This document shows, piece after piece, positions 1-6,826 of a DNA stretch of 10,607 bases. Position 1 is the first letter of the stretch. Every line of letters starts with the position of its first letter. The notes under the pieces are model-generated. The model made no database searches, had not been told where the DNA came from, and worked only from the letters and a program-made list of their open reading frames with translations. Both the position numbers and the translations under genes were made by a program. The stretch is from assembly GCA_001303545.1 (NCBI GenBank), contig LJUA01000056.1:1-10607 (forward strand), in the 5' to 3' direction. This DNA comes from Dehalococcoidia bacterium SM23_28_2 (GTDB lineage: Bacteria; Chloroflexota; Dehalococcoidia; SM23-28-2).

Positions 1-692
1 AGCGCAGAAGGCAGCTCGAGGTCGGCCTGTGGCTGCCCATCGCCCTCCAGGGACATGAGGGACCCCAGCACCTGGCTCAGGTCCTTGCCCTCCAGGCTCC
101 GACGGTGAGCGATGAGCCAGGGTGAACCCACCAGCAGACGATGCAGAGGCCTCAGCCCCTGCTCCTGCACGTCCTCCTCGCTGCTGGCAGCGACCACCGC
201 CAGGTCAGCATCCTCGGGAGGATAGGCCTCCACCGCCCCCGCCAATGAGAAGACGCGATAGGCGGGCAGGCGGGCGCTGAGGGCGAACGCCTCGGCCGGG
301 GTCGGATACTCGCTGACCAGGCGCAGGCCGGGCACCCCGGCCAGGCTCTCCAGGCTAACCAGGCTGCTGTCGGACGCCGCCGCCACGTACAAGCCCGATG
401 GGTCGAGAGGAAGGGCCCTGAGCTGCACCACCGCCTCGCTGGGAAAGCGGATGAGCAACTCCTTCAGCCAGGCCACGCTACAGATGCCCAGGTCGTAGTT
501 GCCCAAGGCGATCTGGATGGGGATGTCCTTCTCGCGGAAGACCCGCAGGGCCACATCCCGGCGGCCTTCCAGGCCCGGCCGATAGGAGCGAGAGCCATCC
601 GTGTAGCCGCGGACGATCAGGCCAGCCTGCCTCAGGAGCTCATCGGTGGGCTGAGCGAGCTGGCCAGCAGGAAGGGCCAGCTTAATGGACAC
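1..692 (-). CDS. hisG: HisG-family ATP phosphoribosyltransferase, 3' end cut by window
   Basis: Homolog of the enzyme that joins ATP and PRPP in the first step of histidine synthesis. Translated by hand: 230 codons are present and the frame is still open at base 1. The GTG start at 692 overlaps the hisZ stop by 11 bp and has GGAGG about 9 nt upstream, so the two are translationally linked. HisG-like features are IKLALP at residues 3-8, SRSYR 34-38, REKDIPIQ 53-60, YDLGI 66-70, the AGAVE block 151-155, and the late LIAHRRSL segment 193-200. Two normally conserved sites deviate: the early PKGRL motif reads PAGQL, and the PRPP loop (usually a TGxT-type signature) reads ASSEEDVQ at 169-176. The family call is good; whether the protein is catalytically active is doubtful from sequence. 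The core seems to end near residue 215, so a C-terminal extension or fusion continues outside the window. Confidence 0.78.
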   Translation of the reverse strand, partial: MSIKLALPAGQLAQPTDELLRQAGLIVRGYTDGSRSYRPGLEGRRDVALRVFREKDIPIQIALGNYDLGICSVAWLKELLIRFPSEAVVQLRALPLDPSGLYVAAASDSSLVSLESLAGVPGLRLVSEYPTPAEAFALSARLPAYRVFSLAGAVEAYPPEDADLAVVAASSEEDVQEQGLRPLHRLLVGSPWLIAHRRSLEGKDLSQVLGSLMSLEGDGQPQADLELPSA

Positions 693-1947
693 CGACCACC
701 GCCTCCAGGACGGTCAACAGATCGTCCAGCTTGGCGAACGCCCGCCGCCGCTTCCTGCTCCGATCGTAAAGGGAGTAGCCGAAACCACCAGCGGAGGGCC
801 TCACCATCACCTCCCAGCGACAGCCAGTGGGCGCATCGCGAACCAGGGCCACCTCCGTCCGCAGGCCGAGCTCCTGAAGCGGGCGAATGGCGGCGAAGGC
901 CGCTGCCACAACATCTGCCCGGTCGGAGGCAGACCTCACACAGACAGCCTCCTGTCCGGCTATGGCCTCCCCCACCGAAGGCAGCAGCGCGGCCAGCCTG
1001 GTCGCATCCAGGGCAAAACCAGAGGCCGCCACATCGGGGCCACCCACCAGAGCGATCAGCCCGTCGTAGCGGCCGCCACCACCCACCCTCTCACCGTTGG
1101 CCATGAACTGAAAGACGGGCCCCGTATAGTATTCGAAATTGCCTACCAGCGTCGTCGCCACCTGATAGCGGCAGTCCAGAGCCGACAGCGTATCGGCCAG
1201 GGTGACCAGTTCCTTCAGAGGCCGGGCCATCTTGGGCACCGCCTTCCGGAAGGTATTGCCAAGATTGGCCAGATAGGCGCTACCAGCCCCCTCGCCCTCG
1301 AACAGCAACCGCAGAGGCGCTCTCAGGGACGGCAGCCGCTCCTCGACCTCGGCCAGCGCCGTCAGATCGCCCTCCAGGATGCGATCGTAGATGCGCACCT
1401 GGTCGGCCAGCTTCAGGCCGGCCTGGGCGAGGACAGCCCGCACGATGCCGGGATGGTAGAGGCGCACCTCAACCGGCCCGAGGCCCAGCCGCTCCAGCGT
1501 CTGACAGCCCAGAAGGATAAGCTCTACCTCGCCTCGCGGTTGAGTATCGCCGATAAGCTCCACGCCGCACTGCCAGCCCTCCCGCGGCTCGTCCCCCTCA
1601 GCGAAGCGGAACACGTTCTGGATGTAGAAGAGCTTGACCAGCTTCTCCTGCTGCAAGTTTTCCACGAACAGACGAGCAGTGGGTATGGTGGCATCGGGGC
1701 GCAGCACCACCCGCTCGCCGCTCCAGCCATCCCAGTCCAGGAACGAGTAGACGCGCCCCAGCATCTGAGGGGAGAGGGTGCCGGCAGCGGTGAACAAGTG
1801 GAGGTGCTCGATAGTGGGAGTGCGCACCTCCTGATAGCCCCAGGCCAGGCAGGCGGTACGGAAGGTCTCTTCCACCCCCCGAAAGCGCGCCATATCAGGG
1901 GGCAACAGATCCCGCATCCCGCGGCAACGTGGCGACTCTTCGACCAT
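682..1947 (-). CDS. hisZ: HisZ, ATP phosphoribosyltransferase regulatory subunit (HisRS paralog)
   Basis: Class II histidyl-tRNA-synthetase-like protein (421 aa) that would partner HisG as the histidine-sensing regulatory subunit in the cytoplasm. Visible are the N-terminal GMRDLLPPD segment (the HisRS/HisZ opening), a motif-2 region around FRFAEGDEPREGWQ, the histidine-pocket segment EYYTGPVFQF, and a motif-3-like GGGGRYDGL. In true HisRS the segment before the Tyr pair carries a catalytic Arg (RGLDYY); here it reads GNFEYY, which together with the adjacent hisG favours HisZ over HisS. The ATG at 1947 is chosen over the in-frame ATG at 1980: it has GAGAAGG 7 nt upstream, and the likely promoter (-10 at 1979-1984) would start the RNA near 1972, inside the longer version. 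It overlaps hisG by 11 bp. Confidence 0.86.
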   Translation of the reverse strand: MVEESPRCRGMRDLLPPDMARFRGVEETFRTACLAWGYQEVRTPTIEHLHLFTAAGTLSPQMLGRVYSFLDWDGWSGERVVLRPDATIPTARLFVENLQQEKLVKLFYIQNVFRFAEGDEPREGWQCGVELIGDTQPRGEVELILLGCQTLERLGLGPVEVRLYHPGIVRAVLAQAGLKLADQVRIYDRILEGDLTALAEVEERLPSLRAPLRLLFEGEGAGSAYLANLGNTFRKAVPKMARPLKELVTLADTLSALDCRYQVATTLVGNFEYYTGPVFQFMANGERVGGGGRYDGLIALVGGPDVAASGFALDATRLAALLPSVGEAIAGQEAVCVRSASDRADVVAAAFAAIRPLQELGLRTEVALVRDAPTGCRWEVMVRPSAGGFGYSLYDRSRKRRRAFAKLDDLLTVLEAVVGVH

Positions 1948-1978
1948 AGACGAACCTTCTCTACCCAGATTTGGCCCC

Positions 1979-2008
1979 ATTCTACCGCAGGCGGCAGGAG
2001 CCGTTCAA
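1979..2008 (-). promoter_or_regulatory. Putative sigma70-type promoter for hisZ-hisG
   Basis: On the minus strand, TTGAAC (2008-2003) and TAGAAT (1984-1979) are separated by 18 bp. The expected start near 1972 gives a leader of about 25 nt before the ATG at 1947. Pattern match only. Confidence 0.5.
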
Positions 2009-2041
2009 CGGAGAACAGTGCTCCCAGATGACTAGAAAGGG

Positions 2042-2047
2042 TATAAT
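2042..2047 (+). promoter_or_regulatory. Putative -10 element for the nfeD-slipin operon
   Basis: A perfect TATAAT lies 15 nt before the nfeD ATG. No convincing -35 is seen 16-18 bp upstream. Initiation about 7 nt downstream would leave a leader of roughly 9 nt, which fits the lack of a clear ribosome-binding site in front of nfeD. Confidence 0.5.
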
Positions 2048-2062
2048 TGAACGAGCAAGACG

Positions 2063-3406
2063 ATGATCAAGTCACTTGGGAGATGGCGCTTCAAGCCAAG
2101 GCTGCCCTTAGGGGTCAGCCTGTTCGTCCTCCTCACCACTCTGGTGGCGGTGGCCGCCGCCTGCGGCGGCCCCGGCGGGCCGAAAGGAGCCGTCCACGTC
2201 CTGAAGGCCGATAGCGACGTAAACCCCGTCATGGCCCGCTACATCGACCGAGGGATCGACCAGGCGGAGGACGCCGAGGCGGTGGCGGTGGTCATCGAGC
2301 TGGATACCCCCGGCGGCCTTATCGACTCCATGGAGGACATCGTCAAGCGTCTTGAAGAGGACCGCATACCGGTTATCGTCTACGTATCGCCCAAGGGGGC
2401 AAAGGCTGCCTCGGCGGGGACCTTCATCACCATGGCCGCCAACGTCGCCGCCATGGCCCCCAGCACCCGCATCGGCGCCGCCAGCCCGGTGGGCGCCGGC
2501 GGCGAGGATATCGAGGGCACCCTGGGCAAGAAGGTGACCGAGGACACCGTAGCCTTCGCCAAGAGCATCGCCAACTATCGTGGCCGCAACGCCGAATGGG
2601 CAGAGCAGGCCGTGCGCGAGGCTGTCTCAGCCACGGAGACGGAGGCGGTCGAGCTGAATGTGGTGGACCTGGTGGCCGATGACCTCAACTCCCTCTTGGA
2701 GGCGGTGGACGCACGGGAGGTACAACTGGTCGACGGCAGCGTCACCCTCGCCACCAAAGACGCCGAGATCGTCCACAACGACATGAACTTCGCCGAGCGC
2801 TTCCTGGACCTGATCAGCGACCCCAACATCACCTTCCTCCTCCTCAGCCTGGGTTCGATAGCCCTCTTCTTCGAGATCGTCCACCCTGGCCAGATCTTCC
2901 CCGGCGTCTTTGGGGCCATCGCCCTCATCATGGCCTTCTTCTCACTCAGCGTACTTCCCTTCAACTGGGCGGGGCTCATCCTCATCTTCCTGGCCTTCGG
3001 CCTGTTTGTGGCCGAGATATTCGTGACCAGCGGCGGCATACTAGGCATCGGGGGAGTGGTGTCCCTCATTCTGGGGGGCCTGTTACTGACCTGGGGCAAC
3101 CCGCCCGACTTCCAGGTGAACAGATGGCTGATCTATGGCATGGCGGCGGGGGCAGGCGCCTTCTTCCTGTTTGTGGTAACATCGATACTCCGCATCCGCC
3201 GGCAGCCGGCGGTGACCGGCGTCAATACACTCATCGGCCGCCGCGCGGTAGCCCGATCGCCCCTGAACCCGAGCGGCATGGTGTTCGTGGACGGCGAATA
3301 TTGGTCGGCTACTATAGAAGACGGCAGCGTTGACGAAGGCGAAGAGGTTGTGGTTACAGCAATCGAAGGCCTCAAGCTGATGGTGAAGAAGCACGAAAGG
3401 AGCTAG
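2063..3406 (+). CDS. nfeD: NfeD-type membrane-bound ClpP-class serine protease
   Basis: Long-form NfeD protein (447 aa), a membrane-anchored Ser-Lys protease that in characterised members cleaves hydrophobic partners such as stomatin. Order: N-terminal hydrophobic export segment about residues 14-33; ClpP-class domain about 40-230 with DTPGG at 81-85, candidate nucleophile Ser117 in AASAG and candidate base Lys156 or Lys157 in LGKK; four to five membrane segments between about 256 and 376; and a soluble C-terminal NfeD OB-fold domain about 383-447. The Ser-to-Lys spacing (39-40) is close to the 41 of the archaeal 1510-N protease (Ser97/Lys138, from memory). Cys34 follows VAAA at the end of the export segment and could be a lipidation site, though the lipobox is weak. 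No clear ribosome-binding site precedes the ATG. The slipin gene follows 3 bp after the stop. Confidence 0.93.
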   Translation: MIKSLGRWRFKPRLPLGVSLFVLLTTLVAVAAACGGPGGPKGAVHVLKADSDVNPVMARYIDRGIDQAEDAEAVAVVIELDTPGGLIDSMEDIVKRLEEDRIPVIVYVSPKGAKAASAGTFITMAANVAAMAPSTRIGAASPVGAGGEDIEGTLGKKVTEDTVAFAKSIANYRGRNAEWAEQAVREAVSATETEAVELNVVDLVADDLNSLLEAVDAREVQLVDGSVTLATKDAEIVHNDMNFAERFLDLISDPNITFLLLSLGSIALFFEIVHPGQIFPGVFGAIALIMAFFSLSVLPFNWAGLILIFLAFGLFVAEIFVTSGGILGIGGVVSLILGGLLLTWGNPPDFQVNRWLIYGMAAGAGAFFLFVVTSILRIRRQPAVTGVNTLIGRRAVARSPLNPSGMVFVDGEYWSATIEDGSVDEGEEVVVTAIEGLKLMVKKHERS

Positions 3407-3409
3407 AGC

Positions 3410-4231
3410 ATGACTAGTCAACCGTCGAGCAACAACTGGGTAGCCAGACTCCTCACCGGTCTTGGCTACGTCCTGCTCATCCCTCTGTTCCCCCTGGCTG
3501 TGAAGATCGTCCAGGAGTACGAGCGAGGGGTCATTTTCCGCTTGGGCCGCCTAGTAGGGGCCAAAGGGCCGGGGCTGTTCATCATCCTACCCATCGTGGA
3601 CAGGATGGTGAAGATGGATCTGCGTGTCTTCACCGTGGACGTGCCCAGCCAGGAGATGATCACCACCGACAACGTAACGGTTAAGGTCGATGCGGTGATG
3701 TACTTCCGGGTGGTCGATCCTGAGGATGCCGTGGTCAAGGTGGAGAACTACTTCCGGGCCACGGCCCTTATCGCCCAGACCACCCTCCGCAGTACGATCG
3801 GCCAGTCGGATCTGGATGCGCTTCTGGCCAAACGCGAGGAGATCAACCAGCGCCTCCAGGTCGCCGTCGATGAAGCCACCGAGCCCTGGGGGGTGAAGGT
3901 GACCGCAGTGGAGGTGAGAGACGTGCTCCTGGCGCCGGAGATGGTGCGCAGCATCGCCCGCCAGGCGGAGGCCGAGCGCGAGCGACGGGCCAAGGTCATT
4001 CACGCCGAGGGCGAATTCCAGGCCGCGGAGAAGTTGTCCGAGGCGGGCCGCATCATTGCTGCCTCACCTGGCACCCTGCAGCTCCGCTACCTGCAGACCC
4101 TGACGGAGATCGCCACCGAACGCAACAGCACGGTCATCTTCCCTGTCCCCATCGACATCCTTCAGGCGCTGACAAAGGCTCTCGCCGCCTCCCAACCCAC
4201 CAACCCCAGTCCCCAGGTGGAAAGCGCCTAG
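3410..4231 (+). CDS. Slipin (stomatin-like SPFH/band 7 protein)
   Basis: 273-aa SPFH protein, predicted to oligomerise at the membrane and organise microdomains; slipins are the usual partner and substrate of long NfeD proteases. One hydrophobic N-terminal segment at about residues 13-33 is followed by the SPFH core (YERGVIFRLGR, GPGLFIILP, VDVPSQEMITTDNV, YFRVVDP, LRSTIGQSDLDALL, WGVKVTAVEVRDV). A charged Ala/Glu-rich coiled-coil region follows (about 182-215), and the C-terminal tail is rich in Pro and Ser. The ATG at 3410 is preceded by AAAGGAG with about 7 nt spacing; that SD overlaps the end of nfeD, so the pair is clearly one operon. The gene converges on birA with a 29-bp gap in which I see no strong terminator hairpin. 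Confidence 0.94.
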   Translation: MTSQPSSNNWVARLLTGLGYVLLIPLFPLAVKIVQEYERGVIFRLGRLVGAKGPGLFIILPIVDRMVKMDLRVFTVDVPSQEMITTDNVTVKVDAVMYFRVVDPEDAVVKVENYFRATALIAQTTLRSTIGQSDLDALLAKREEINQRLQVAVDEATEPWGVKVTAVEVRDVLLAPEMVRSIARQAEAERERRAKVIHAEGEFQAAEKLSEAGRIIAASPGTLQLRYLQTLTEIATERNSTVIFPVPIDILQALTKALAASQPTNPSPQVESA

Positions 4232-4260
4232 GGAAGACAAACGGCAGGGCAGATCCCCGC

Positions 4261-5037
4261 CTATCTCTGAAAGGTCACGTCGCCGGCGGCGATGGTCAGG
4301 CGAGTCCCGTCGGGCCGGCGGAGGATAAGGCTGCCATCGCTATCCACATCCTCGGCTAGCCCCTCTTCCACCTGCTGTCCGAAGCTCACCCGCACCTCTT
4401 TGCCCAGCGTACCGAGGCGGGCGCGCCACTCCTGATGGATCGGCTTACCCTCCTCAACGGCCAGATAGAGGGGCTCGAACTCATTGAGGATCGCCGCTGC
4501 CAGGGTCTCTCGCGATACCTCCCGCCCCAGCTCGGTCATGATACTGGTGGCCAAGGGAGCAGTCACGGGATAGGCAGCCATGTCGACGTTGACGTTCACG
4601 CCGATGCCCACCAGGGCATAGCCCACCTCCTCGCCCACCAGCTCCGACTCGCTGAGGATGCCGGCGACCTTACGTCCGGCCACCAGCACATCGTTGGGCC
4701 ACTTCAGGCTGGTCTGCAGCCCTGCGACCCCCTCGATGGCGCGGGCCACCGCCAGGGCAGCGATGATCACCAGCGCGTTCAGATGCTCCGCCGCCGGGCG
4801 GAGGAGAATGGTCAGGTATAGGCCACCCCTCGGCGAGATCCAGGAGCGGTCCAGACGGCCCCGACCGGCTGTCTGAGAACCCGCCACCACCACTGTTCCC
4901 TCATCTGCCCCCTCATTAGCCAGCTCACGCGCCATGTCCTGAGTGGAACCGACTGCCGCCCGATATTCCAGATCGCGCCCGACGAAGTCGGTCGTGAGGC
5001 CTTCTCTCACAGCATCGGTGGAAAATCTAACAGCCAT
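4261..5037 (-). CDS. birA: Biotin-[acetyl-CoA-carboxylase] ligase, group I (no HTH)
   Basis: Catalytic-only biotin protein ligase (258 aa from this start), which makes biotinyl-AMP and transfers biotin to the Lys of biotin carboxyl carrier domains. Key motifs are the N-terminal GSTQD, GRGRLDRSW (biotinyl-AMP loop), KWPNDVLV with the following GRKVAGIL, and GIGVNVN. A small C-terminal SH3-like domain ends in GDVTFQR. There is no N-terminal helix-turn-helix, so it is not a DNA-binding BirA repressor. The frame opens at a TTG at 5064, but that codon lies in the T-tract of the terminator at 5069-5098, so the in-frame ATG at 5037 is preferred. Neither start has a recognisable SD. A TATATG at 5054-5049 could drive a nearly leaderless transcript; this is speculative. 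Confidence 0.9.
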   Translation of the reverse strand: MAVRFSTDAVREGLTTDFVGRDLEYRAAVGSTQDMARELANEGADEGTVVVAGSQTAGRGRLDRSWISPRGGLYLTILLRPAAEHLNALVIIAALAVARAIEGVAGLQTSLKWPNDVLVAGRKVAGILSESELVGEEVGYALVGIGVNVNVDMAAYPVTAPLATSIMTELGREVSRETLAAAILNEFEPLYLAVEEGKPIHQEWRARLGTLGKEVRVSFGQQVEEGLAEDVDSDGSLILRRPDGTRLTIAAGDVTFQR

Positions 5038-5059
5038 AACAGGAGAAGCATATACCGTC

Positions 5060-5098
5060 TTCAAAGAAAAAGCCAGCCCGCCGCAGCGGGCTGGCTTT
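5060..5098 (-). terminator. Intrinsic terminator upstream of birA
   Basis: A perfect 13-bp stem (5098-5086 with 5081-5069) with a 4-nt loop is followed on the minus strand by a T-rich tail (TTCTTTG). On the plus strand the hairpin is followed by CGCGC, so it should work only for leftward transcription. It would end transcripts from the small unit at 5117-5211 and from murE, immediately before birA. Confidence 0.85.
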
Positions 5099-5101
5099 CG
5101 C

Positions 5102-5121
5102 GCTAGGCCCCAAGGCCTAGC
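5102..5121 (-). other. Small hairpin over the stop codon of the 24-codon frame
   Basis: 8-bp perfect stem (5102-5109 with 5114-5121) and 4-nt loop. It contains the TAG stop of the short reading frame (5119-5117) and precedes the terminator by a few bases, giving two tandem hairpins. It may be part of an RNA switch or a stability element. Confidence 0.6.
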
Positions 5122-5191
5122 CCGCCATCACCTCCAAGGAATGGCGGTGCGGGTGGACAGGCCAGAGGCCCCTGCTACTATTATCGTCCAT
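5117..5191 (-). CDS. Putative 24-aa peptide or leader ORF
   Basis: ATG at 5191 to TAG at 5117. The predicted peptide begins MDDNSSRGLWPVHP, continues HRHS, and ends LEVMAG; I do not recognise it. The case for translation is the preceding GAAAGGAGGTGAT, complementary to essentially the whole 3' end of 16S rRNA, with about 8 nt to the ATG. A promoter-like pair sits just upstream and a strong terminator lies 18 nt after the stop, so the unit looks self-contained at roughly 150 nt of RNA. It contains three His codons and one Trp codon within ten residues, so a leader peptide for attenuation is possible, but the residues do not fit the downstream gene (birA) in any obvious way. It could also be the spacer of a small RNA. 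Confidence 0.45.
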   Translation of the reverse strand: MDDNSSRGLWPVHPHRHSLEVMAG

Positions 5192-5195
5192 CCAC

Positions 5196-5209
5196 ATCAC
5201 CTCCTTTCC
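5196..5209 (-). promoter_or_regulatory. Near-perfect Shine-Dalgarno for the 24-codon frame
   Basis: The minus strand reads GGAAAGGAGGTGAT, 13 bases of which match the full anti-SD complement of bacterial 16S rRNA. It is by far the strongest SD in the window, in front of its shortest reading frame. Confidence 0.7.
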
Positions 5210-5217
5210 TAAAATCA

Positions 5218-5247
5218 ATACTAACAGCTTTCCTAGGAAGCGGTCAA
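5218..5247 (-). promoter_or_regulatory. Putative promoter with palindromic operator in the spacer
   Basis: Minus-strand TTGACC (5247-5242) and TAGTAT (5223-5218) are 18 bp apart, with initiation expected near 5211, just before the strong SD. The spacer contains a perfect 10-bp palindrome, TTCCTAGGAA (5230-5239), placed where a repressor or MerR-like activator would sit. It lies 32 bp or more after the murE stop. Pattern match only. Confidence 0.42.
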
Positions 5248-5278
5248 TCAGTCGCTGTCGTCTATCGAAGTCGGCAGG

Positions 5279-6793
5279 CTAGGAGAACATGTCCCGCAGG
5301 AGCTCCCGCGCCACGCGACGGTCGTCCCAGGGGATAACTGCGTCGCCTATGATGATCGACTGCTCGTGCCCTTTACCAGCCAGCAGCACGATGTCCCCCT
5401 CGACGGCCATGGCTAAGGCGTGCGCGATGGCCTCCCGTCGGTCGGGGATACGGACGAAGTGGTGCCCCTCGTGTCGGCCGGCCTTCTCCAAGCCCTGGGC
5501 GATCTCTGCCAGGATGGCCTCAGGGTCCTCTCGGAAGGGGTTATCGTTGGTGAGGACGGCGAAGTCGGCCAGTTCAGCGGCTGCCAGCCCCATTCCCGCA
5601 CGGCGCGGCTTCTCCCTCTCGCCGATGCAGCCGAAGACGACGATAAGCCGGCCCCTGCAGTGCTCGCGCAGGAACGCCAGAGCGCGCCGCAGGGCCTCGG
5701 GCGCATGAGCGAAGTCCACCACCACCGTGAAGGGCTGCCCCCCATCGATGCGCTCCAGCCGGCCGGGAAGGCCAGGGAAAGACGCCAGCGCATCCCTGAC
5801 GGCAGCCAGCGACATGCCCTGAGAGAGCGCTACCGCCGCCGCCGCCAGGCCGTTGTAGACGTTGAACAGACCGGGAAGACCAAGGGCTACCTCCACCTCG
5901 TTCCCCTCCGCCCGCAGACGAAAGCGAGAGCCCCACTCGATGGGAGAGACATCGATAGCCTGGATGTCGGCCGCCTCCTGCACGGCGTAGGTCACGACTC
6001 GCGCTTGCGTGAGACCGCGGAAGTAGGCGGCGGCCGGCTCGTCGGCGTTGAGCACGGCCACCTTCTCTACGCCTTTGTCAGCCGATCGGTCGAGCATGGC
6101 GAACAGGCGCCCTTTGGCCGCCAGGTACTCCTCCCGCGAGCGATGAAAGTCCAGGTGGTCGGCCGTGACGTTGGTCACCACCGCCACATCGTACTCGCAG
6201 CCGTCCAGGCGGTGCAGGGCCAGGCCGTGAGAGGTCGATTCCAGGATGGCGTAGTCGACGCCGGCGGTCACCATCTCCGCCAACAGAGCCTGCACCTGAG
6301 GCGCCTCGGGCGTGGTGAAGCGATACTCGTTGGCAGACAGGCGATCGCCCACCTTGCTATGAACGGTACTCAACAGGCCGGTGCGATAGCCGGCCGCCTC
6401 CAGCAGAGTGCTGATGAGATGAATGGTGGTGGTCTTGCCGTCGGTGCCCGTGACACCGACGACCCGCAGCCGCCTTCCTGGATGGCCGTGGAAAGCGGCC
6501 GCCAGGGCAGCCAGAGCGCGGCGGCTGTCGGGCACGACGATGGCAGGCAAGCGACCTCCGTCAACAACGGCCTGCCACTTCATCCGCCGGTCGGCCTGGA
6601 CCACCACCGCCGCGGCGCCGCCAGCTACCGCCTCCCCAATGTAGTCATGCCCATCGACCCGAAAGCCAGCCACGGCCACAAACAGGGCCCCCGGCGCGAC
6701 CCGACGAGAATCATGGCAGACCGCCGATATGGAGACATCGGCGCCGAGGACTTCCTTCTCGTCGAGTTCTTCGGCTAGTTGGTGCAGATCCAT
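5279..6793 (-). CDS. murE: MurE-like UDP-MurNAc-tripeptide ligase
   Basis: Cytoplasmic ATP-dependent Mur ligase (504 aa) that adds the third peptide residue to UDP-MurNAc-L-Ala-D-Glu in peptidoglycan synthesis. N-terminal UDP-binding domain about 1-105 (DSRRV, GALFVAVAG); central ATPase about 106-345 with P-loop GTDGKTTT at 116-123, substrate motif TTPEA at 160-164, TNVTADHLDFH, and the Lys expected to be carbamylated at 227; C-terminal domain about 346-504 with DFAHAPEAL and LAGKGHEQ. Two normally stable motifs differ: the amino-acid-specificity motif, DNPR in meso-DAP enzymes, reads DNPF (417-420) before REDP, and the usual GCGGDRD reads GCIGERE. So the third residue cannot be read off as meso-DAP. 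No SD precedes the ATG. It follows the GNAT gene by 33 bp, away from any other cell-wall gene. Confidence 0.88.
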   Translation of the reverse strand: MDLHQLAEELDEKEVLGADVSISAVCHDSRRVAPGALFVAVAGFRVDGHDYIGEAVAGGAAAVVVQADRRMKWQAVVDGGRLPAIVVPDSRRALAALAAAFHGHPGRRLRVVGVTGTDGKTTTIHLISTLLEAAGYRTGLLSTVHSKVGDRLSANEYRFTTPEAPQVQALLAEMVTAGVDYAILESTSHGLALHRLDGCEYDVAVVTNVTADHLDFHRSREEYLAAKGRLFAMLDRSADKGVEKVAVLNADEPAAAYFRGLTQARVVTYAVQEAADIQAIDVSPIEWGSRFRLRAEGNEVEVALGLPGLFNVYNGLAAAAVALSQGMSLAAVRDALASFPGLPGRLERIDGGQPFTVVVDFAHAPEALRRALAFLREHCRGRLIVVFGCIGEREKPRRAGMGLAAAELADFAVLTNDNPFREDPEAILAEIAQGLEKAGRHEGHHFVRIPDRREAIAHALAMAVEGDIVLLAGKGHEQSIIIGDAVIPWDDRRVARELLRDMFS

Positions 6794-6826
6794 GAAAAAG
6801 AAAGGACAAGAGATCGCTCCGCCCTT

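Noticed and set aside
685..2031. 448-codon open frame on the plus strand, antisense to hisZ
   Set aside because: Composition is rich in His, Gln, Arg and Pro without family motifs; it is the antisense shadow of a clear hisZ gene in GC-rich DNA.
5196..5209. Plus-strand ATCACCTCCTTTCC resembles the 3' end of a 16S rRNA gene
   Set aside because: Only about 13 bases match and the upstream bases do not continue into 16S. It is better read as a strong SD on the minus strand.
5420..6778. 452-codon open frame on the plus strand, antisense to murE
   Set aside because: Same reason: no motifs, shadow of MurE, whose P-loop and Mur motifs are unmistakable on the other strand.
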